DNA of 64,000 nt, from NCBI GenBank assembly GCA_016795155.1, contig JAEUIE010000044.1, positions 1-64,000 of the forward strand. Reading direction: 5' to 3'. The position numbers and the translations under genes were made by a program. Positions 9,150 to 19,678 of the stretch are shown here, piece by piece (the first letter of the stretch is position 1; every line of letters starts with the position of its first letter). The notes below the pieces were generated by a model. That model ran no database searches. It was not told where the DNA came from and saw only the letters and a list, made by a program, of their open reading frames with translations. The DNA is from Planctomycetia bacterium. Lineage in GTDB: Bacteria > Planctomycetota > Planctomycetia > Gemmatales > HRBIN36.

Positions 9150-9905
9150 TTACTGTGCCGTCAAACCACCATCCACAGGCAGATTGGCTCCAGTCAGGAA
9201 GCCTGCTTCGGGCGAACACATGTATAACACCGCACTGGCGATTTCTTCAGGCTTGCCGATTCTGCCAATGGGATGCATCTTGTTCAGCATTTCCCTGCTG
9301 CTTCCCTCTTCGGACATTCGCTCAAACATTTCCGATTCGACCACGCCGGGAGAAACCGAATTGATTCGTACACCCTGGCTGGAATACTCCAGTGCTGCCG
9401 AACGGGTCAGACCAATCACGGCATGTTTCGATGCAGCATAGACTGACATGCCTGCTACACCCACCACGCCTGTTACGGATGCATTATTGACAATCACCCC
9501 GCCGCCCCCTTTCAACATGGCTGGAACCTGATATTTCATGCACAGCAACACGCCAAGAACATTGCAATCCATTACCTGGCGATAGTTCTCCACGGTCTGT
9601 TCATGCGTCGGCTTGTACCGTAGCCCCTCCACACCAGCATTGTTGAATGCCACATCCAGACGGCCAAAGGTTTTCATGGTTGCTTCGATCAATCCATTGA
9701 CCTGTTCTTCACGACTGACATCGGTTGGAACGAACAAGGCATCGGTCTGATGTGATTTCAATTCTGCAACCAGTGATTCGCCTTCTACAGCACGTCTGCC
9801 AGCCACCACAACCCTGGCTCCTTCGCGGGCAAAGGCGATGGCAGTGACCCGGCCAATACCTGAAGTGGCCCCTGTAACCAGTGCAACTTTGTTGTGAAAT
9901 CGCAT
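9150..9905 (-). CDS. short-chain dehydrogenase/reductase (SDR)
   Basis: A 251-residue classical SDR. Visible are the NAD(P)-binding TGATSGIG motif near the N-terminus, NNAGV, the catalytic serine in NNASVTG, the YAASK catalytic Tyr/Lys pair, and the C-terminal FLTGANLPVDGG segment. An arginine after the second strand (GRRAVE) leans towards NADP(H), but this is only suggestive. The substrate cannot be predicted. The start is supported by AAAGGTGA about 8 nt upstream. It is divergent from secA across a 255-bp spacer. Confidence 0.92.
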   Translation of the reverse strand: MRFHNKVALVTGATSGIGRVTAIAFAREGARVVVAGRRAVEGESLVAELKSHQTDALFVPTDVSREEQVNGLIEATMKTFGRLDVAFNNAGVEGLRYKPTHEQTVENYRQVMDCNVLGVLLCMKYQVPAMLKGGGGVIVNNASVTGVVGVAGMSVYAASKHAVIGLTRSAALEYSSQGVRINSVSPGVVESEMFERMSEEGSSREMLNKMHPIGRIGKPEEIASAVLYMCSPEAGFLTGANLPVDGGLTAQ

Positions 9906-10160
9906 CGTAATTCACCTTTCAACTGAAAATGATACGGAGATTGTCAAGTTGATTACATTACACCAGTGTATGAGGCGATATTGACCCCTTTTTCCCACCA
10001 GCGTACACTTCCTTGGTTCATATACTGTACTAATACCGCTGTGTTTTCTTCAGAACTTTTGGTGCGAAGATAACTTACGGTTTGAACTCGGGGAAAATGC
10101 GGGTAGGGATACCCAATCTCTCAGTATTTCCACAACTCCTTCAGTCAGGCGCTCCACACG

Positions 10161-13100
10161 ATGTCTACCGCTACGAAAGAACCCAAGATGGCTTCGACAT
10201 CCAATCAACCCGCAGCACCCCGGCAAGACGATAGCAGTCTGTGGGAGAAGATCGGCGATGGATTTACGGCCATGACCGAGGGCGTCAACGGCCTACTCTC
10301 CAAGATGTTCGGATCGAGCAACGAACGTGCGGTTCGCAATCTCGGTTTTATCCGTCTGAAGGATCAGGATCCACCTTACCGCATTGCTCCTGGTTCCGTG
10401 CTGGCCCGCATCAATGAGCTAGAACCGAAAATGCGGGAGCTTTCCGATGAAGGCCTCAAGGCATTAACCCCTGCATTCCGGGCACGGCTGGCCAAGGGCG
10501 AAACGCTGGATGACATTCTTCCCGAAGCGTTCGCTGCCTGTCGTGAAGCTGGCCGTCGATTCAAGAATATGCGTCATTTCGATGTGCAGATGCTCGGTGG
10601 CATTGCACTGCACCAGGGCAAGATTGCTGAAATGGTGACTGGTGAAGGAAAAACGCTGGTAGCCACCGCACCTGCCTACCTGAATGCATTGACTGGTCAG
10701 GGGGTGCATGTCATCACGGTCAATGATTACCTGGCCCGTCGCGATTGCGAATGGATGACACCCATTTATCAGGGCCTGGGAATCACGGCGGGATTCATTC
10801 AAACCGATATTGATCCTGAAGGGCGACGTAATGCCTACGATTGCGACATCACGTATGGCACCAACAGCGAATTCGGCTTTGACTATCTGCGAGATAACAT
10901 GAAGCCGGCCCGTTGGGGTGACAACCGTTTCAATAAGTATCAGCAGCAGTGTCAGAAGGCACTGAATTACGCCATCATCGATGAAGTGGATAACATTCTG
11001 ATCGATGAAGCCCGTACGCCTCTCATCATCAGTGGTTCAGCACATGGCAACGTTGAACGATTCAAGCAGGCAGATCGTGTTGCCCGACAGTTGAAGAAAG
11101 ATGTTCACTTCGAAGTGAAGGAAAAGGAACGCACCTGCCATCTCACTGAAGAAGGCATTCACTATGCAGAAAAGCTGGCTGGTGTGGAAAGCTTTTACAC
11201 CGCAGGCAACATGCACTGGCCTCACCTGCTCGATCAGGCATTGAAGGCACACCACCTCTACCACCGCGACAAGGAATACATGGTCGCGCCAAGCCAGGAA
11301 CCACATGAACGTGGCAGACCTATCGTGGTGATCATCGATGAATTCACTGGTCGTGCCATGTTTGGCAGACAGTGGTCGGACGGGTTGCATCAGGCGGTAG
11401 AAGCCAAGGAAAATGTACCCATCAAGGAAGAAACACAGACGCTGGCGACGGTCACCCTACAGAATTTCTTCAAGCTCTACAAGAAGCTGGCAGGCATGAC
11501 CGGTACGGCCATGACCGAAGCCAACGAATTCTGGAAGATCTACAAGCTCGATGTGTTGGCTGTGCCAACAAACCGGGCCATGAAACGCAAGAATTATCCT
11601 GATGTTGTCTTCCGAACAGAAAAAGAAAAATGGAACGCCATTCTGGAAGAAATTGTTGATGTACACGCATCGGGACAGCCCATTCTGGTTGGCACGACGG
11701 ATGTCGCCAAATCGGAAGAACTGAGCGTGATGCTTAAACGCCGAGGCATCAAGCATGAACTGCTCAATGCCAAACCTGAATTTGTCGCCAAGGAATCTGA
11801 AATTGTTGCCCAGGCAGGTCGACAAGGCTCAGTCACCATTGCCACCAATATGGCTGGTCGAGGGACCGATATCATTCTCGGCGGTAATGCGGAATACATG
11901 GCTTGGAATGAACTGCGTCATGAATACCAGACTCGTCTCGACGTACCGGTTGATGTCTGGAAAGCAAAAGTAGATGAAGTTGAAGCACGTGAGAAAACCA
12001 AAGAGGAAGGTCGCAAGGTTGCTGAACTGGGCGGGTTGCATGTGATCGGCACGGAACGGCACGAATCACGCCGCATCGACAATCAGCTTCGCGGTCGATC
12101 AGGCCGTCAGGGCGATCCTGGATCGAGCCGGTTTTATGTCTCACTACAAGATGAATTGATGCGTATTTTCATGGGTGAATGGGTCGCCAACGTGCTGACA
12201 CGTTTGGGCATGAAAGAGGGCGAAAGCATTGAAAGCAAGATGGTCAGCCGGCGTATTGAGGCTGCCCAGAAGAAGGTGGAAGAACGCAACTTCGATATAC
12301 GCAAAAATCTATTGGAATACGACGAGGTCATGGATTATCAGCGTAAACGCATCTATGGCTTCCGGCAGAAGATTCTCGATGGAGCCAACTGCAAGCTGAT
12401 TATTCAGGAAATGCTGCAGGACACCGTTTCCAAAAACGTGGACAGATTCCTGGGAGATCGTTACGGCACCGAAGCGTTTACCCGCTTTGTCGGCAATCGG
12501 CTCAATTGCGAGTATGACCCCAGCGAATTTGTCCGCATGCCGTTCAGCGAAGCTGAAACCAATGCCAAGAACAAGGCTTGCATGAAGGCGGTCAACGCCA
12601 TCCAGGATGCCCTCGAAGAGAACATGGATCCCACCATTGAGGACAGCGAGTGGAACTGGGAAGCCTTTGCCAAGTTCATGGACGCGAAGTTTGGCGTCAA
12701 GACTTCGGTGCGTGAACTGAAGCAGATCGGCCGTGACAAGATCATGGAAGAGTTGCTGCCTCGCGCTGAAAAGAACATTGAGGCCATTGACATTCGGGAA
12801 GGTGCCCCGATGCTTGCAGAAGATTACGGCCTGTCTGCTATTGCTAACTGGTTCAGGCTTAAATTCAACCTGACGGTCAACATCGACGAACTGCGTGATA
12901 AATCGGGTGCCACGGTTAAAGCCTTGCTGAATGAAAAGGTGAAGCAGCTTTACACGGAAAAGGAAGTTGAATTCCCCGTCAAAGTATTGATGCATCACTT
13001 CCTGGGCCGCGACATGTATGGCCAGCAGCGGTTTGATCCGCACGGACTGTTAGCCATGGCCAAGGAACGGTTTGCCGGTGGTACTGCTGGTATTGCCGAT

Positions 13101-13880
13101 CCTGAGTTCGTAATTGCCACCAAGGACAACATCGAAAAAATGCTGATTGACACCAGCCGGAAAGCCTACCCGGCAGATGGGGCTGATCGCATTGAAGCAG
13201 AACTGGACAAGCACTTCGGCTCAGCGACCAAGCTCAGCGAAGAATCTGCACGGGAACTGGCGGCATGGGCCAACCAGTCGCTCAAGCTGCAGGTGGAAGT
13301 CAATGAACTGGCTGGCTTCAAGGAAGATCATGTTCGCCAGGTACTTTACTGTGCTTTTGATAATGTCTATCGACCGGAAATGATGTCGATGGAACGTTCA
13401 CTGGTGCTGAACGTGGTCGACTCTTCCTGGAAAGACCACCTCTATTCGATGGACTACCTTCGATCTGCCATCAGCTTCGTGGGCTATGCACAGCAGGATC
13501 CCAAAACGACCTACAAACGCGAAGGTATGCGGGCGTTCGATGAGATGTGGGAAGGTGATCCGAATGCGGAATTCCAGGAGAAGGAAAGCATTCGCGACAA
13601 GATTACTGATCTGATTTTCCGCATGGAAGAAGCCATTCAGGATACATCCGAAGCGGTGCTGTCGAGTGCTCAGACCCGGCACGATGCCGCCAGCAGACCC
13701 CTGCCTCCCGAAGGCAGTATTCGGGCACAGCAGGATGAAGCCATCGCCAACAGCCAGCAGGGCGCAGGCAAACCGGAACCGGCCCGCAACAAGGGGCCAC
13801 GCGTCGGCCGCAACGACCCCTGCCCCTGTGGCAGTGGCAAAAAGTACAAGCAGTGTCACATGAAAAAGGACATTGGCTAA
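10161..13880 (+). CDS. secA: protein translocase subunit SecA
   Basis: The ATPase motor of Sec protein export. The 1239 residues are well above the usual 830-950. Motifs include Walker A GEGKT (near residue 160), [18 protein letters not shown], the MTGTAMTEA signature, NMAGRGTDI, the [30 protein letters not shown] helicase block, and a C-terminal zinc-binding SEC-C motif ([18 protein letters not shown]). The extra length lies mostly after the [16 protein letters not shown] helix (residues about 730-1080), expanding the helical scaffold/wing region with helix-rich sequence before [13 protein letters not shown] resumes the canonical fold. An ATG at 10188 is an alternative start. Confidence 0.97.
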   Translation: MSTATKEPKMASTSNQPAAPRQDDSSLWEKIGDGFTAMTEGVNGLLSKMFGSSNERAVRNLGFIRLKDQDPPYRIAPGSVLARINELEPKMRELSDEGLKALTPAFRARLAKGETLDDILPEAFAACREAGRRFKNMRHFDVQMLGGIALHQGKIAEMVTGEGKTLVATAPAYLNALTGQGVHVITVNDYLARRDCEWMTPIYQGLGITAGFIQTDIDPEGRRNAYDCDITYGTNSEFGFDYLRDNMKPARWGDNRFNKYQQQCQKALNYAIIDEVDNILIDEARTPLIISGSAHGNVERFKQADRVARQLKKDVHFEVKEKERTCHLTEEGIHYAEKLAGVESFYTAGNMHWPHLLDQALKAHHLYHRDKEYMVAPSQEPHERGRPIVVIIDEFTGRAMFGRQWSDGLHQAVEAKENVPIKEETQTLATVTLQNFFKLYKKLAGMTGTAMTEANEFWKIYKLDVLAVPTNRAMKRKNYPDVVFRTEKEKWNAILEEIVDVHASGQPILVGTTDVAKSEELSVMLKRRGIKHELLNAKPEFVAKESEIVAQAGRQGSVTIATNMAGRGTDIILGGNAEYMAWNELRHEYQTRLDVPVDVWKAKVDEVEAREKTKEEGRKVAELGGLHVIGTERHESRRIDNQLRGRSGRQGDPGSSRFYVSLQDELMRIFMGEWVANVLTRLGMKEGESIESKMVSRRIEAAQKKVEERNFDIRKNLLEYDEVMDYQRKRIYGFRQKILDGANCKLIIQEMLQDTVSKNVDRFLGDRYGTEAFTRFVGNRLNCEYDPSEFVRMPFSEAETNAKNKACMKAVNAIQDALEENMDPTIEDSEWNWEAFAKFMDAKFGVKTSVRELKQIGRDKIMEELLPRAEKNIEAIDIREGAPMLAEDYGLSAIANWFRLKFNLTVNIDELRDKSGATVKALLNEKVKQLYTEKEVEFPVKVLMHHFLGRDMYGQQRFDPHGLLAMAKERFAGGTAGIADPEFVIATKDNIEKMLIDTSRKAYPADGADRIEAELDKHFGSATKLSEESARELAAWANQSLKLQVEVNELAGFKEDHVRQVLYCAFDNVYRPEMMSMERSLVLNVVDSSWKDHLYSMDYLRSAISFVGYAQQDPKTTYKREGMRAFDEMWEGDPNAEFQEKESIRDKITDLIFRMEEAIQDTSEAVLSSAQTRHDAASRPLPPEGSIRAQQDEAIANSQQGAGKPEPARNKGPRVGRNDPCPCGSGKKYKQCHMKKDIG

Positions 13881-13891
13881 AAAAAATACTC

Positions 13892-14010
13892 GGTGCTGAG
13901 TTCTCAGTGCTTAGCCTGAGTACTGAATTGAGATAATTGATGCTTTGGGTGCCATGGTTTGCGTGTACTCACGCTAACCATGCCTATCCGAAACTCGAAT
14001 ACTAAGCACT
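13892..14010. repeat. inverted heptamer repeats flanking a hairpin in the secA-kdtA spacer
   Basis: At 13892-13912 three 7-bp units read, on the minus strand, AAGCACT, GAGAACT, CAGCACC. At 13997-14010 two units read, on the plus strand, GAATACT, AAGCACT. Between them, at 13953-13982, is a hairpin of CATGGTT-T-GCGTG with CACGC-T-AACCATG around a TACT loop. The whole block is a roughly 120-bp inverted structure occupying most of the 155-bp spacer. The same unit family recurs at 14941, 32749 and 45594. No U-tract follows the hairpin, so a terminator role is not supported. Confidence 0.7.
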
Positions 14011-14035
14011 ATTTCATGCGAAAGGATTCGCGAAC

Positions 14036-15358
14036 GTGCCTGGGCTTCTCAATCTTCTTTACCTGCTGGCACTTCTTATCGCCTCTCCCTGGCTCCTTTA
14101 CCGGCGATGGCGTCAAGGCAAACGTCTAGGCGGCCTTCGTACCAAACTCACCGGCGACGTCGTCTTGACTATGACTTCGGGAGCATCCCCAGGCCAAAAC
14201 CAACGCATCTGGTTGCATGCCGTCAGCGTTGGCGAAGTATTGCTCCTTCAACCCATTATCAACAAGCTCAAACAACAATTCCCAGATTTCGGTCTATACC
14301 TCTCCGTCACCACCACCACCGGCAGAGAAGTCGCAGAGAAAACCTACCCCGATCTGAACATCATCTGGTTTCCTTTCGATTTCACCTGGGCGGTCAACCG
14401 TGCTTTATTGCAGATTCAGCCTCAACTGATCATCCTGGCTGAGTTGGAGCTTTGGCCGAATTTCATCACGATCGCTCACGCCAGATGTATTCCAGTTATT
14501 GTTGTGAATGGCCGCATGGGGCAGCGCAGCTTCCGGGGGTATCAGCGGCTTCGCTGGTTGATTTCCCCGCTGCTGAAACGCATCGATCATTTTGCAGTAC
14601 AGCAGGAGGAGTATGCACAAAGACTGCTGCAGCTTGGCATGCCAGCGGAAAAAATCAGCATTACCGGTTCCGTCAAATTTGATGGCGTCACGGTGAATCG
14701 CCACGACGCGAAAGTCGAGCAGATGCGCACCTTGCTAGGCATCAAAAAAGAAAGCCTGGTCTGGGTAGTGGGAAGCACCCAGGCACCCGAAGAATCCTGG
14801 GCGCTGGAAATCTTTCAGATCGCACGTCCATTTCATCCTGATCTGACGCTGATCATCGTCCCGCGCCATCAGGAACGTTTCCAGGAAGTGGCTGACTTGA
14901 TGGCAAAATCAGGACTGCCTTTCCGCCGCAGATCAACCCTGAACACTCAGCACTCAGCACCTGGCACCACTCTCTTTTTGATCGACACCCTGGGTGAACT
15001 CAAGACCATCTGGGGGCTGGCTGACGTCGCCTTTGTTGGTGGCAGCTTTAACGAGCGGGGCGGGCAGAACATGATTGAACCTGCTGCTTATGGCGCTGCA
15101 GTAACCTTCGGCCCGAATACGTGGAATTTCAAGCAGATCGTTCAATCGCTGCTTGAGCATCGTGCTGCCATCGAAGTGAAAAACAAAAACGAATGGGCTG
15201 GTACAACGACGCGTTTATTGGCAAGTGCAGCAGAGCGTCAGGAACTAGGCAACCGGGCCCAGCAGTTCGTAGCCAGCCAGCAGGGGGCAACGCAGAAAAC
15301 GATCGAATTGATTGAACCCTATTTACAACAGGATCACACCCGGAAGCAGGCGGCTTAG
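14036..15358 (+). CDS. kdtA: 3-deoxy-D-manno-octulosonic acid (Kdo) transferase
   Basis: A GT30-type glycosyltransferase of the inner membrane, expected to add Kdo to lipid A. There is an N-terminal hydrophobic anchor (LLNLLYLLALLIASPWLLY), then HAVSVGEVLLLQPII, the ELELWPNFI motif, and the donor-site region GGSFNERGGQNMIEPAAYG with GPNTWNF. The start is GTG at 14036 with an AAAGGA-like site upstream. Residues about 299-311 (RSTLNTQHSAPGTT) are an in-frame intrusion encoded by heptamer repeats at 14941-14968, in a loop before the LIDTLGEL strand. The 3' end overlaps the convergent gene by 4 nt. Its presence implies a Kdo-containing outer membrane. Confidence 0.93.
   Translation: MPGLLNLLYLLALLIASPWLLYRRWRQGKRLGGLRTKLTGDVVLTMTSGASPGQNQRIWLHAVSVGEVLLLQPIINKLKQQFPDFGLYLSVTTTTGREVAEKTYPDLNIIWFPFDFTWAVNRALLQIQPQLIILAELELWPNFITIAHARCIPVIVVNGRMGQRSFRGYQRLRWLISPLLKRIDHFAVQQEEYAQRLLQLGMPAEKISITGSVKFDGVTVNRHDAKVEQMRTLLGIKKESLVWVVGSTQAPEESWALEIFQIARPFHPDLTLIIVPRHQERFQEVADLMAKSGLPFRRRSTLNTQHSAPGTTLFLIDTLGELKTIWGLADVAFVGGSFNERGGQNMIEPAAYGAAVTFGPNTWNFKQIVQSLLEHRAAIEVKNKNEWAGTTTRLLASAAERQELGNRAQQFVASQQGATQKTIELIEPYLQQDHTRKQAA
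14941..14968 (+). repeat. heptamer repeat inside kdtA
   Basis: Four consecutive 7-bp units, GAACACT, CAGCACT, CAGCACC, TGGCACC, lie within the kdtA reading frame. They match the units in the secA-kdtA spacer about 1 kb upstream and those at 32749 and 45594. Kdo transferases of other bacteria have no matching residues here in my reading of the family, so the block looks inserted with the frame preserved. Confidence 0.7.
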
Positions 15359-16689
15359 TACGCATTCTTCTGTGAGAAGCCTCGCAGAACTGTCAGCACC
15401 ATGATGCGTAAATCGAACCAGGGATTCCAATGCGTGATGTAATAGAGATCATGGCGAATGCGTTGTCGTAGTGATGTATTACCTCGCCAGCCTTGCACCT
15501 GGGCCCAGCCGGTCATGCCTGCTTTCACCATGTGCCGTGCCATGTAGTTGGGAACCGTTTTCCGGAACCGCTCAATAAAGACTGGTCTTTCCGGCCTTGG
15601 GCCTACCAGGCTCATTTCACCTTTGAGAACATTGAATAACTGAGGCAGTTCATCGAGATTCCACTTGCGTAGATACTGTCCCAGCCGGGTAGTTCGTGAG
15701 TCCCCTGCAGTTGCCCAGATCGGGCCGGTGGATTGTTCCGCATCGAGGCGCATGGTGCGGAACTTGATCATCTGAAATCGCTGGCCGTTCAGACCGCAGC
15801 GTTCCTGCCGATAGAACACCGGCCCCTTGCTGGTCAGTTTCACCAGGCAGGCAATCAGCAGCATCATTGGCAATGAGAGAAGCAATGCCAGACTTCCCAG
15901 CACCAGGTCCATCGTTCGCTTGACGGCTCGGTTCAAGCCCAAATGAGGATTATCCCGCAAACCGATAAAGGTCAGCCCATCCACTTTGGTAGTAGAGAAT
16001 GACAATGGAGTGAGTGGGGCAGCATCGAGTATAAGCCTGATTTCCACAATGCTCTGACTCAGCGTTTCATAGACCCGCCTGGCTTCATGGTACCGTTGTA
16101 ATGGCAAAGCGATAAAGACCTGGCTGATGCCATGTTCCAGAACCAGCCGAGGTAAATCAGACACATTTCCGATGATTGGCAGATCGCTCGTCCAGCGTGT
16201 CGGTTCATCTTCAATGAAGCCGATCACATGCATGCCCATCCAGCCGGCATGTTCCATGGCACGGGCCGTTCGACGAGCAACCCGGCCTGTGCCGACAATC
16301 ACCACCGGGGTGGCGTTGTAGCCCTGGGCACGCAGGTTGCCAAGAATGAGCCACCAGAGCCTGCGAAAGAGGAATAGCCCAAATGTTACCAGAACAACGA
16401 GGTAGAGCACAATAGAGCGATGAATACCTGGAAGTGGCTCGATAACATAGAGCGTCAGCAGCCAGAGCGCCATCGCTTGTAAAAGGCTGACTAGTTCTTC
16501 CCTGGCTCTACGCAATCGATGCAACACATAGAGCTTGCATACCGCGAGCGACAATGCCGCCAGGCTGAGGATGGCTACCCATTTGGAAATGAACTCCTCG
16601 CCTGCCTGCAGGTAGAAAACAACCGAGATGACCAGCAGGTCCCAAAGCAGAAACCAGAAAACCAAAAGTTGTCGATTCGAAGGCAGCAC
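15355..16689 (-). CDS. undecaprenyl-phosphate sugar phosphotransferase (WcaJ/WbaP type)
   Basis: A 444-residue polyprenyl glycosylphosphotransferase that should start exopolysaccharide or O-antigen synthesis by moving a hexose-1-phosphate onto undecaprenyl phosphate. The N-terminal third has about four TM helices, followed by a Rossmann-like domain (VIVGTGRVARRTARAM). Another TM helix (near 262-285) and the bacterial sugar transferase domain follow, with KFRTMRLDAE, LRKWNLDELPQLFNVLKGEMSLVGPRPE and GMTGWAQVQGWRG. It ends in the usual YYITHWNPWFDLRIMVLT segment. It converges on kdtA with a 4-nt overlap. Confidence 0.93.
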   Translation of the reverse strand: MLPSNRQLLVFWFLLWDLLVISVVFYLQAGEEFISKWVAILSLAALSLAVCKLYVLHRLRRAREELVSLLQAMALWLLTLYVIEPLPGIHRSIVLYLVVLVTFGLFLFRRLWWLILGNLRAQGYNATPVVIVGTGRVARRTARAMEHAGWMGMHVIGFIEDEPTRWTSDLPIIGNVSDLPRLVLEHGISQVFIALPLQRYHEARRVYETLSQSIVEIRLILDAAPLTPLSFSTTKVDGLTFIGLRDNPHLGLNRAVKRTMDLVLGSLALLLSLPMMLLIACLVKLTSKGPVFYRQERCGLNGQRFQMIKFRTMRLDAEQSTGPIWATAGDSRTTRLGQYLRKWNLDELPQLFNVLKGEMSLVGPRPERPVFIERFRKTVPNYMARHMVKAGMTGWAQVQGWRGNTSLRQRIRHDLYYITHWNPWFDLRIMVLTVLRGFSQKNAY

Positions 16690-16790
16690 GTCGGACCTCC
16701 TTGTCCGTTACCATGCATAGTAAACCGTCTTCGAAGTCGCTGGTCAAGATTAGTCATCAAGTGATTAAGATTTGCAGCAATATCAACCGA

Positions 16791-17201
16791 CTATTTTCCA
16801 CGCAACTCGCGTCTAATGACCAGTTTCAATCCTGACCAGATTTCATCTACCGCACACACCTTGATATCCACCAAACTTATAGGCAAACAGACATCCCGAA
16901 TCGTCTGCTCGGTAATATCCGTAGGCACCTTGCTGGCTTTCTTGGGCCAGGATACCCAGATCATGCCATCCTGCTCAAGAAACTCCAGGGCACGGGACAG
17001 CAACAATTCCAGTTCACTTCTCTCTTTGACAAAGAAGTGAATGAAATCGAGCTTGCCTCGCAAGGCCTTCGAGACAGTCACATCTTCAGGTAACGATCCC
17101 AATTCACGAAGGTAACCATCGGGTGCATCACGGAAATGCACTCGCATTCCCGGTTGTATGCCGAGTTTCTTCAGCAGCGGCGTGCCACTGTAACCGGACA
17201 T
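16791..17201 (-). CDS. DUF3052 family protein
   Basis: A 136-residue cytoplasmic protein with the DUF3052 pattern: SGYSGTPLLKKLGI at the N-terminus, a central FFVKERSELE segment and GMIWVSWPKKASKVPTDITE near the C-terminus. Function is unknown. Its ATG shares one base with the TAA of the upstream acyltransferase/ligase gene (TAATG), so the two are almost certainly co-translated. Confidence 0.88.
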   Translation of the reverse strand: MSGYSGTPLLKKLGIQPGMRVHFRDAPDGYLRELGSLPEDVTVSKALRGKLDFIHFFVKERSELELLLSRALEFLEQDGMIWVSWPKKASKVPTDITEQTIRDVCLPISLVDIKVCAVDEIWSGLKLVIRRELRGK

Positions 17202-19513
17202 TACCCTTTGTCCTTGCGGGGAGTATTGCTGGCAATAAGTTCGAGCGCCGTTTTCTTGAGTCTTTGCAAATCGAGTTTGCCACTGCCCAACACGGGCATT
17301 TCATCAACCTTGTAGTACTGCCGTTCATCCGGTATCCACAAATTAGGCAACCCACTCTTGCCGAGTTTCGATTGCACCTCAGCCAGGTTCATCTTGTCGT
17401 AATCGACATAGAGGACGACTAGCTTTTCACCCTTCTTTTCATCCGGTACGCCCACGATGGCAAATACCCGATCTGCAGTATCAACAATAGTGTGCAGTTC
17501 ATCCTCCACACGGACATGAGGCACCATTTCGCCAGCAATCTTGCTGAAACGAGACAAGCGATCAGTAATGGTCAGGAACCCATCATGATCGAGCTTGGCA
17601 ATATCACCTGTGACATACCATTTGCCTCGCATGACTGATTTCGTCAGTTCAGGTTTGCCCAGGTAACCTTCCATGACGTTCGGACCATAGACCATGAGCA
17701 TGCCAGGCTGCTCTGGTGGCAAATCCACTTCGGTCTCAGGATCAACAATTCTGACAGCAATGCCCGGAAATGGATGTCCGATCGAGCCGGGCTTGGTACC
17801 AACTTGTTTGACACCTCCCAGTTCGGCATCGTTCAGGTTGGCAGACACTGCAGGGGCCAATTCAGTTGTTCCGTAACCTTCCTTCGGCTCGATATCAAAT
17901 TTGGCTTTGAACTCCTCCCGTACCGAGCATGGCAGTTTCTCTGCTCCAGTAATCAGTAGTCGTAAGCTGGCAAAGTCTTCCTTCGCGCATTTCCGCATGT
18001 AGAAGCGGAGGAATGTTGGAGTAGCAGTAAAGATGGTTGCCTTGAATTCCCTGCAGGCATCGCCCACTTCACTGGCCTGTCTGGGGTCAGGGAAGCAAAC
18101 CACTGAAGCACCAGTGACAATTGGCAACCAGAAACAAACGGTGTAGCCGAAGCTGTGAAACAGGGGCAGAACAGAGAGAATGCGATCCGTTGCGTGAATA
18201 TCAATGGCTTGCGATGCAGATTCGATATTAGCCATCACATTGTGATGGCTAAGCATGACACCCTTAGGTTCGCCGGTGCTGCCACTCGAAAAGATCACAG
18301 TAGCCAGATCGTTGCTTGTGTGTTTGCCCAAGCCGAGCACCAGATATTCAATCGCCACGCGAGGCAACAACAGTAGTGTCAGGAAGGTACGCAGTTTGAC
18401 AAACTTGGTAACCTTCGGTCCAAAATCTTCCAGTTCAACGATTTCGACATCGGGGCCAAAATCAAACACCAGCTTATCTTCGATCTTCTTGCGAAATTGT
18501 CTCGAAGTCAGCACCTGCTTGATATTGCACTGCTTGATGGAGGATCGAATCGATTCTATCGATGCAGTGTAATTCAGATTAACGGCAGTTCTACCCAGCA
18601 AACTCACGGCAATGTTGGCAATCATGCCACCCACGACGGTTGGCATCAAGAGTCCCACCATTTTGGAATCGCCAATTCGTTCTTTGATCAGACGAGACAG
18701 GCAGACAGCCCCGGTCAACGTTTCGATGTAGTTGAGCTTTCTGCCAGTCTTCCCCGGTTCCATCAAACAGGGACGGAAACGATGCCTGCACACTTCACGG
18801 ACAAATTCCCGATGCAAAGGTTTATGTTCGTCTTTTCTCAGGTTAAAGGAATCAGCGATCAGTTCCTGTACAGCTTCCCGCACCTTCCAGGAAGGCGTAG
18901 CTTGTGGCATCACCTTGCCATAAATGATCGTGAATGGATACCGCCAGCGCTGCGGCCATTTCCAGAAGAGCTTGCCATAGCGGTAACTGAAGATGCTGCC
19001 CCAGAGGCGATCCAGGCCAACCGGAATAATGGGTGCATCAGCCTTCTTGAGGATGTGCTCCATGCCCCGTTTGAAAGGCATCATAGTGCCAGTGCGGCTG
19101 ATCGCGCCTTCAGGGAAGATGCCTACCAGTTCACCACGGTGCAGTGCTTGCTGTGCCAGCTTGAGGGAAGTGATCAAATCGCGGGCACTGCCATTGTCGG
19201 AGATGGGTATCACCTGCCCCAGGCGAAGAAGCCAGCCCATTCTGGAAGTATTTACATAGGGCGCCCATACCAGAAAACGTATGCGTCGCGGGCAATGGTA
19301 GTAGAGAAACAGTCCATCCAGCATGCTGAGATGATTGCCGACGATCAAGCCAGGGCCGGTTTTGGGTATGTTCTCTAACCCGACAACCTTGGTACGGTAA
19401 AACAGCTTGAGGATGACCCAGATGGCGGAGTAACAGATCGCCCGGAGAATCTTCTGAAGAATCGTCAACTCGGGTAACGTACTGGGAGTGGAATGTGCGT
19501 GGCAGGCTGTCAT
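17201..19513 (-). CDS. bifunctional acyltransferase / acyl-ACP (or CoA) synthetase, Aas-like
   Basis: A 770-residue fusion. Residues about 40-210 are a PlsC-type glycerophospholipid acyltransferase (NHLSMLDG catalytic His/Asp motif; FPEGAISRTG). Residues about 250-760 are an AMP-forming ligase (IFSSGSTGEPKGVMLSHHNV phosphate loop, GYGTTELAP, YVTGDIAKLDHDGFLTITDR, C-terminal GSGKLDLQRLKK with the catalytic lysine). The domain order matches the Aas enzyme that re-acylates lysophospholipid, without the MFS domain seen in some homologues. Residues between the domains form a degraded N-terminal ligase lobe. The exact acyl donor (ACP or CoA) is inferred only. Confidence 0.88.
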   Translation of the reverse strand: MTACHAHSTPSTLPELTILQKILRAICYSAIWVILKLFYRTKVVGLENIPKTGPGLIVGNHLSMLDGLFLYYHCPRRIRFLVWAPYVNTSRMGWLLRLGQVIPISDNGSARDLITSLKLAQQALHRGELVGIFPEGAISRTGTMMPFKRGMEHILKKADAPIIPVGLDRLWGSIFSYRYGKLFWKWPQRWRYPFTIIYGKVMPQATPSWKVREAVQELIADSFNLRKDEHKPLHREFVREVCRHRFRPCLMEPGKTGRKLNYIETLTGAVCLSRLIKERIGDSKMVGLLMPTVVGGMIANIAVSLLGRTAVNLNYTASIESIRSSIKQCNIKQVLTSRQFRKKIEDKLVFDFGPDVEIVELEDFGPKVTKFVKLRTFLTLLLLPRVAIEYLVLGLGKHTSNDLATVIFSSGSTGEPKGVMLSHHNVMANIESASQAIDIHATDRILSVLPLFHSFGYTVCFWLPIVTGASVVCFPDPRQASEVGDACREFKATIFTATPTFLRFYMRKCAKEDFASLRLLITGAEKLPCSVREEFKAKFDIEPKEGYGTTELAPAVSANLNDAELGGVKQVGTKPGSIGHPFPGIAVRIVDPETEVDLPPEQPGMLMVYGPNVMEGYLGKPELTKSVMRGKWYVTGDIAKLDHDGFLTITDRLSRFSKIAGEMVPHVRVEDELHTIVDTADRVFAIVGVPDEKKGEKLVVLYVDYDKMNLAEVQSKLGKSGLPNLWIPDERQYYKVDEMPVLGSGKLDLQRLKKTALELIASNTPRKDKG

Positions 19514-19611
19514 GAATTCACCGATCTCACTGGAAAACTGCTATGAACAGTAGCAAAGCAAACAAGTTTTTGCCACTGGTAAGTCCTAACATGACAAAAC
19601 TTATACCCTTC

Positions 19612-19652
19612 TAAAGTTCAAAAAGTAACGCCGATGAGAATATCATCGGCGT
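19612..19652 (-). terminator. intrinsic terminator of trxA
   Basis: Downstream of the trxA stop, the minus strand has a perfect 10-bp stem (ACGCCGATGA with TCATCGGCGT, loop of 5 nt; 19628-19652). It is followed by the T-rich run TTACTTTTTG. This is a standard Rho-independent terminator layout. Confidence 0.8.
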
Positions 19653-19678
19653 GCGAAAGGTGCTAAGTCAAAACGGAA

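Noticed and set aside
9906-10160. A possible riboswitch or tRNA in the spacer before secA
   Set aside because: I found no cloverleaf, conserved T-loop sequence or known riboswitch core; only generic promoter-like AT-rich patches.
18497-19378. A 293-codon open frame on the plus strand
   Set aside because: It is antisense to the conserved acyltransferase/ligase fusion, with odd composition and no recognisable domain.
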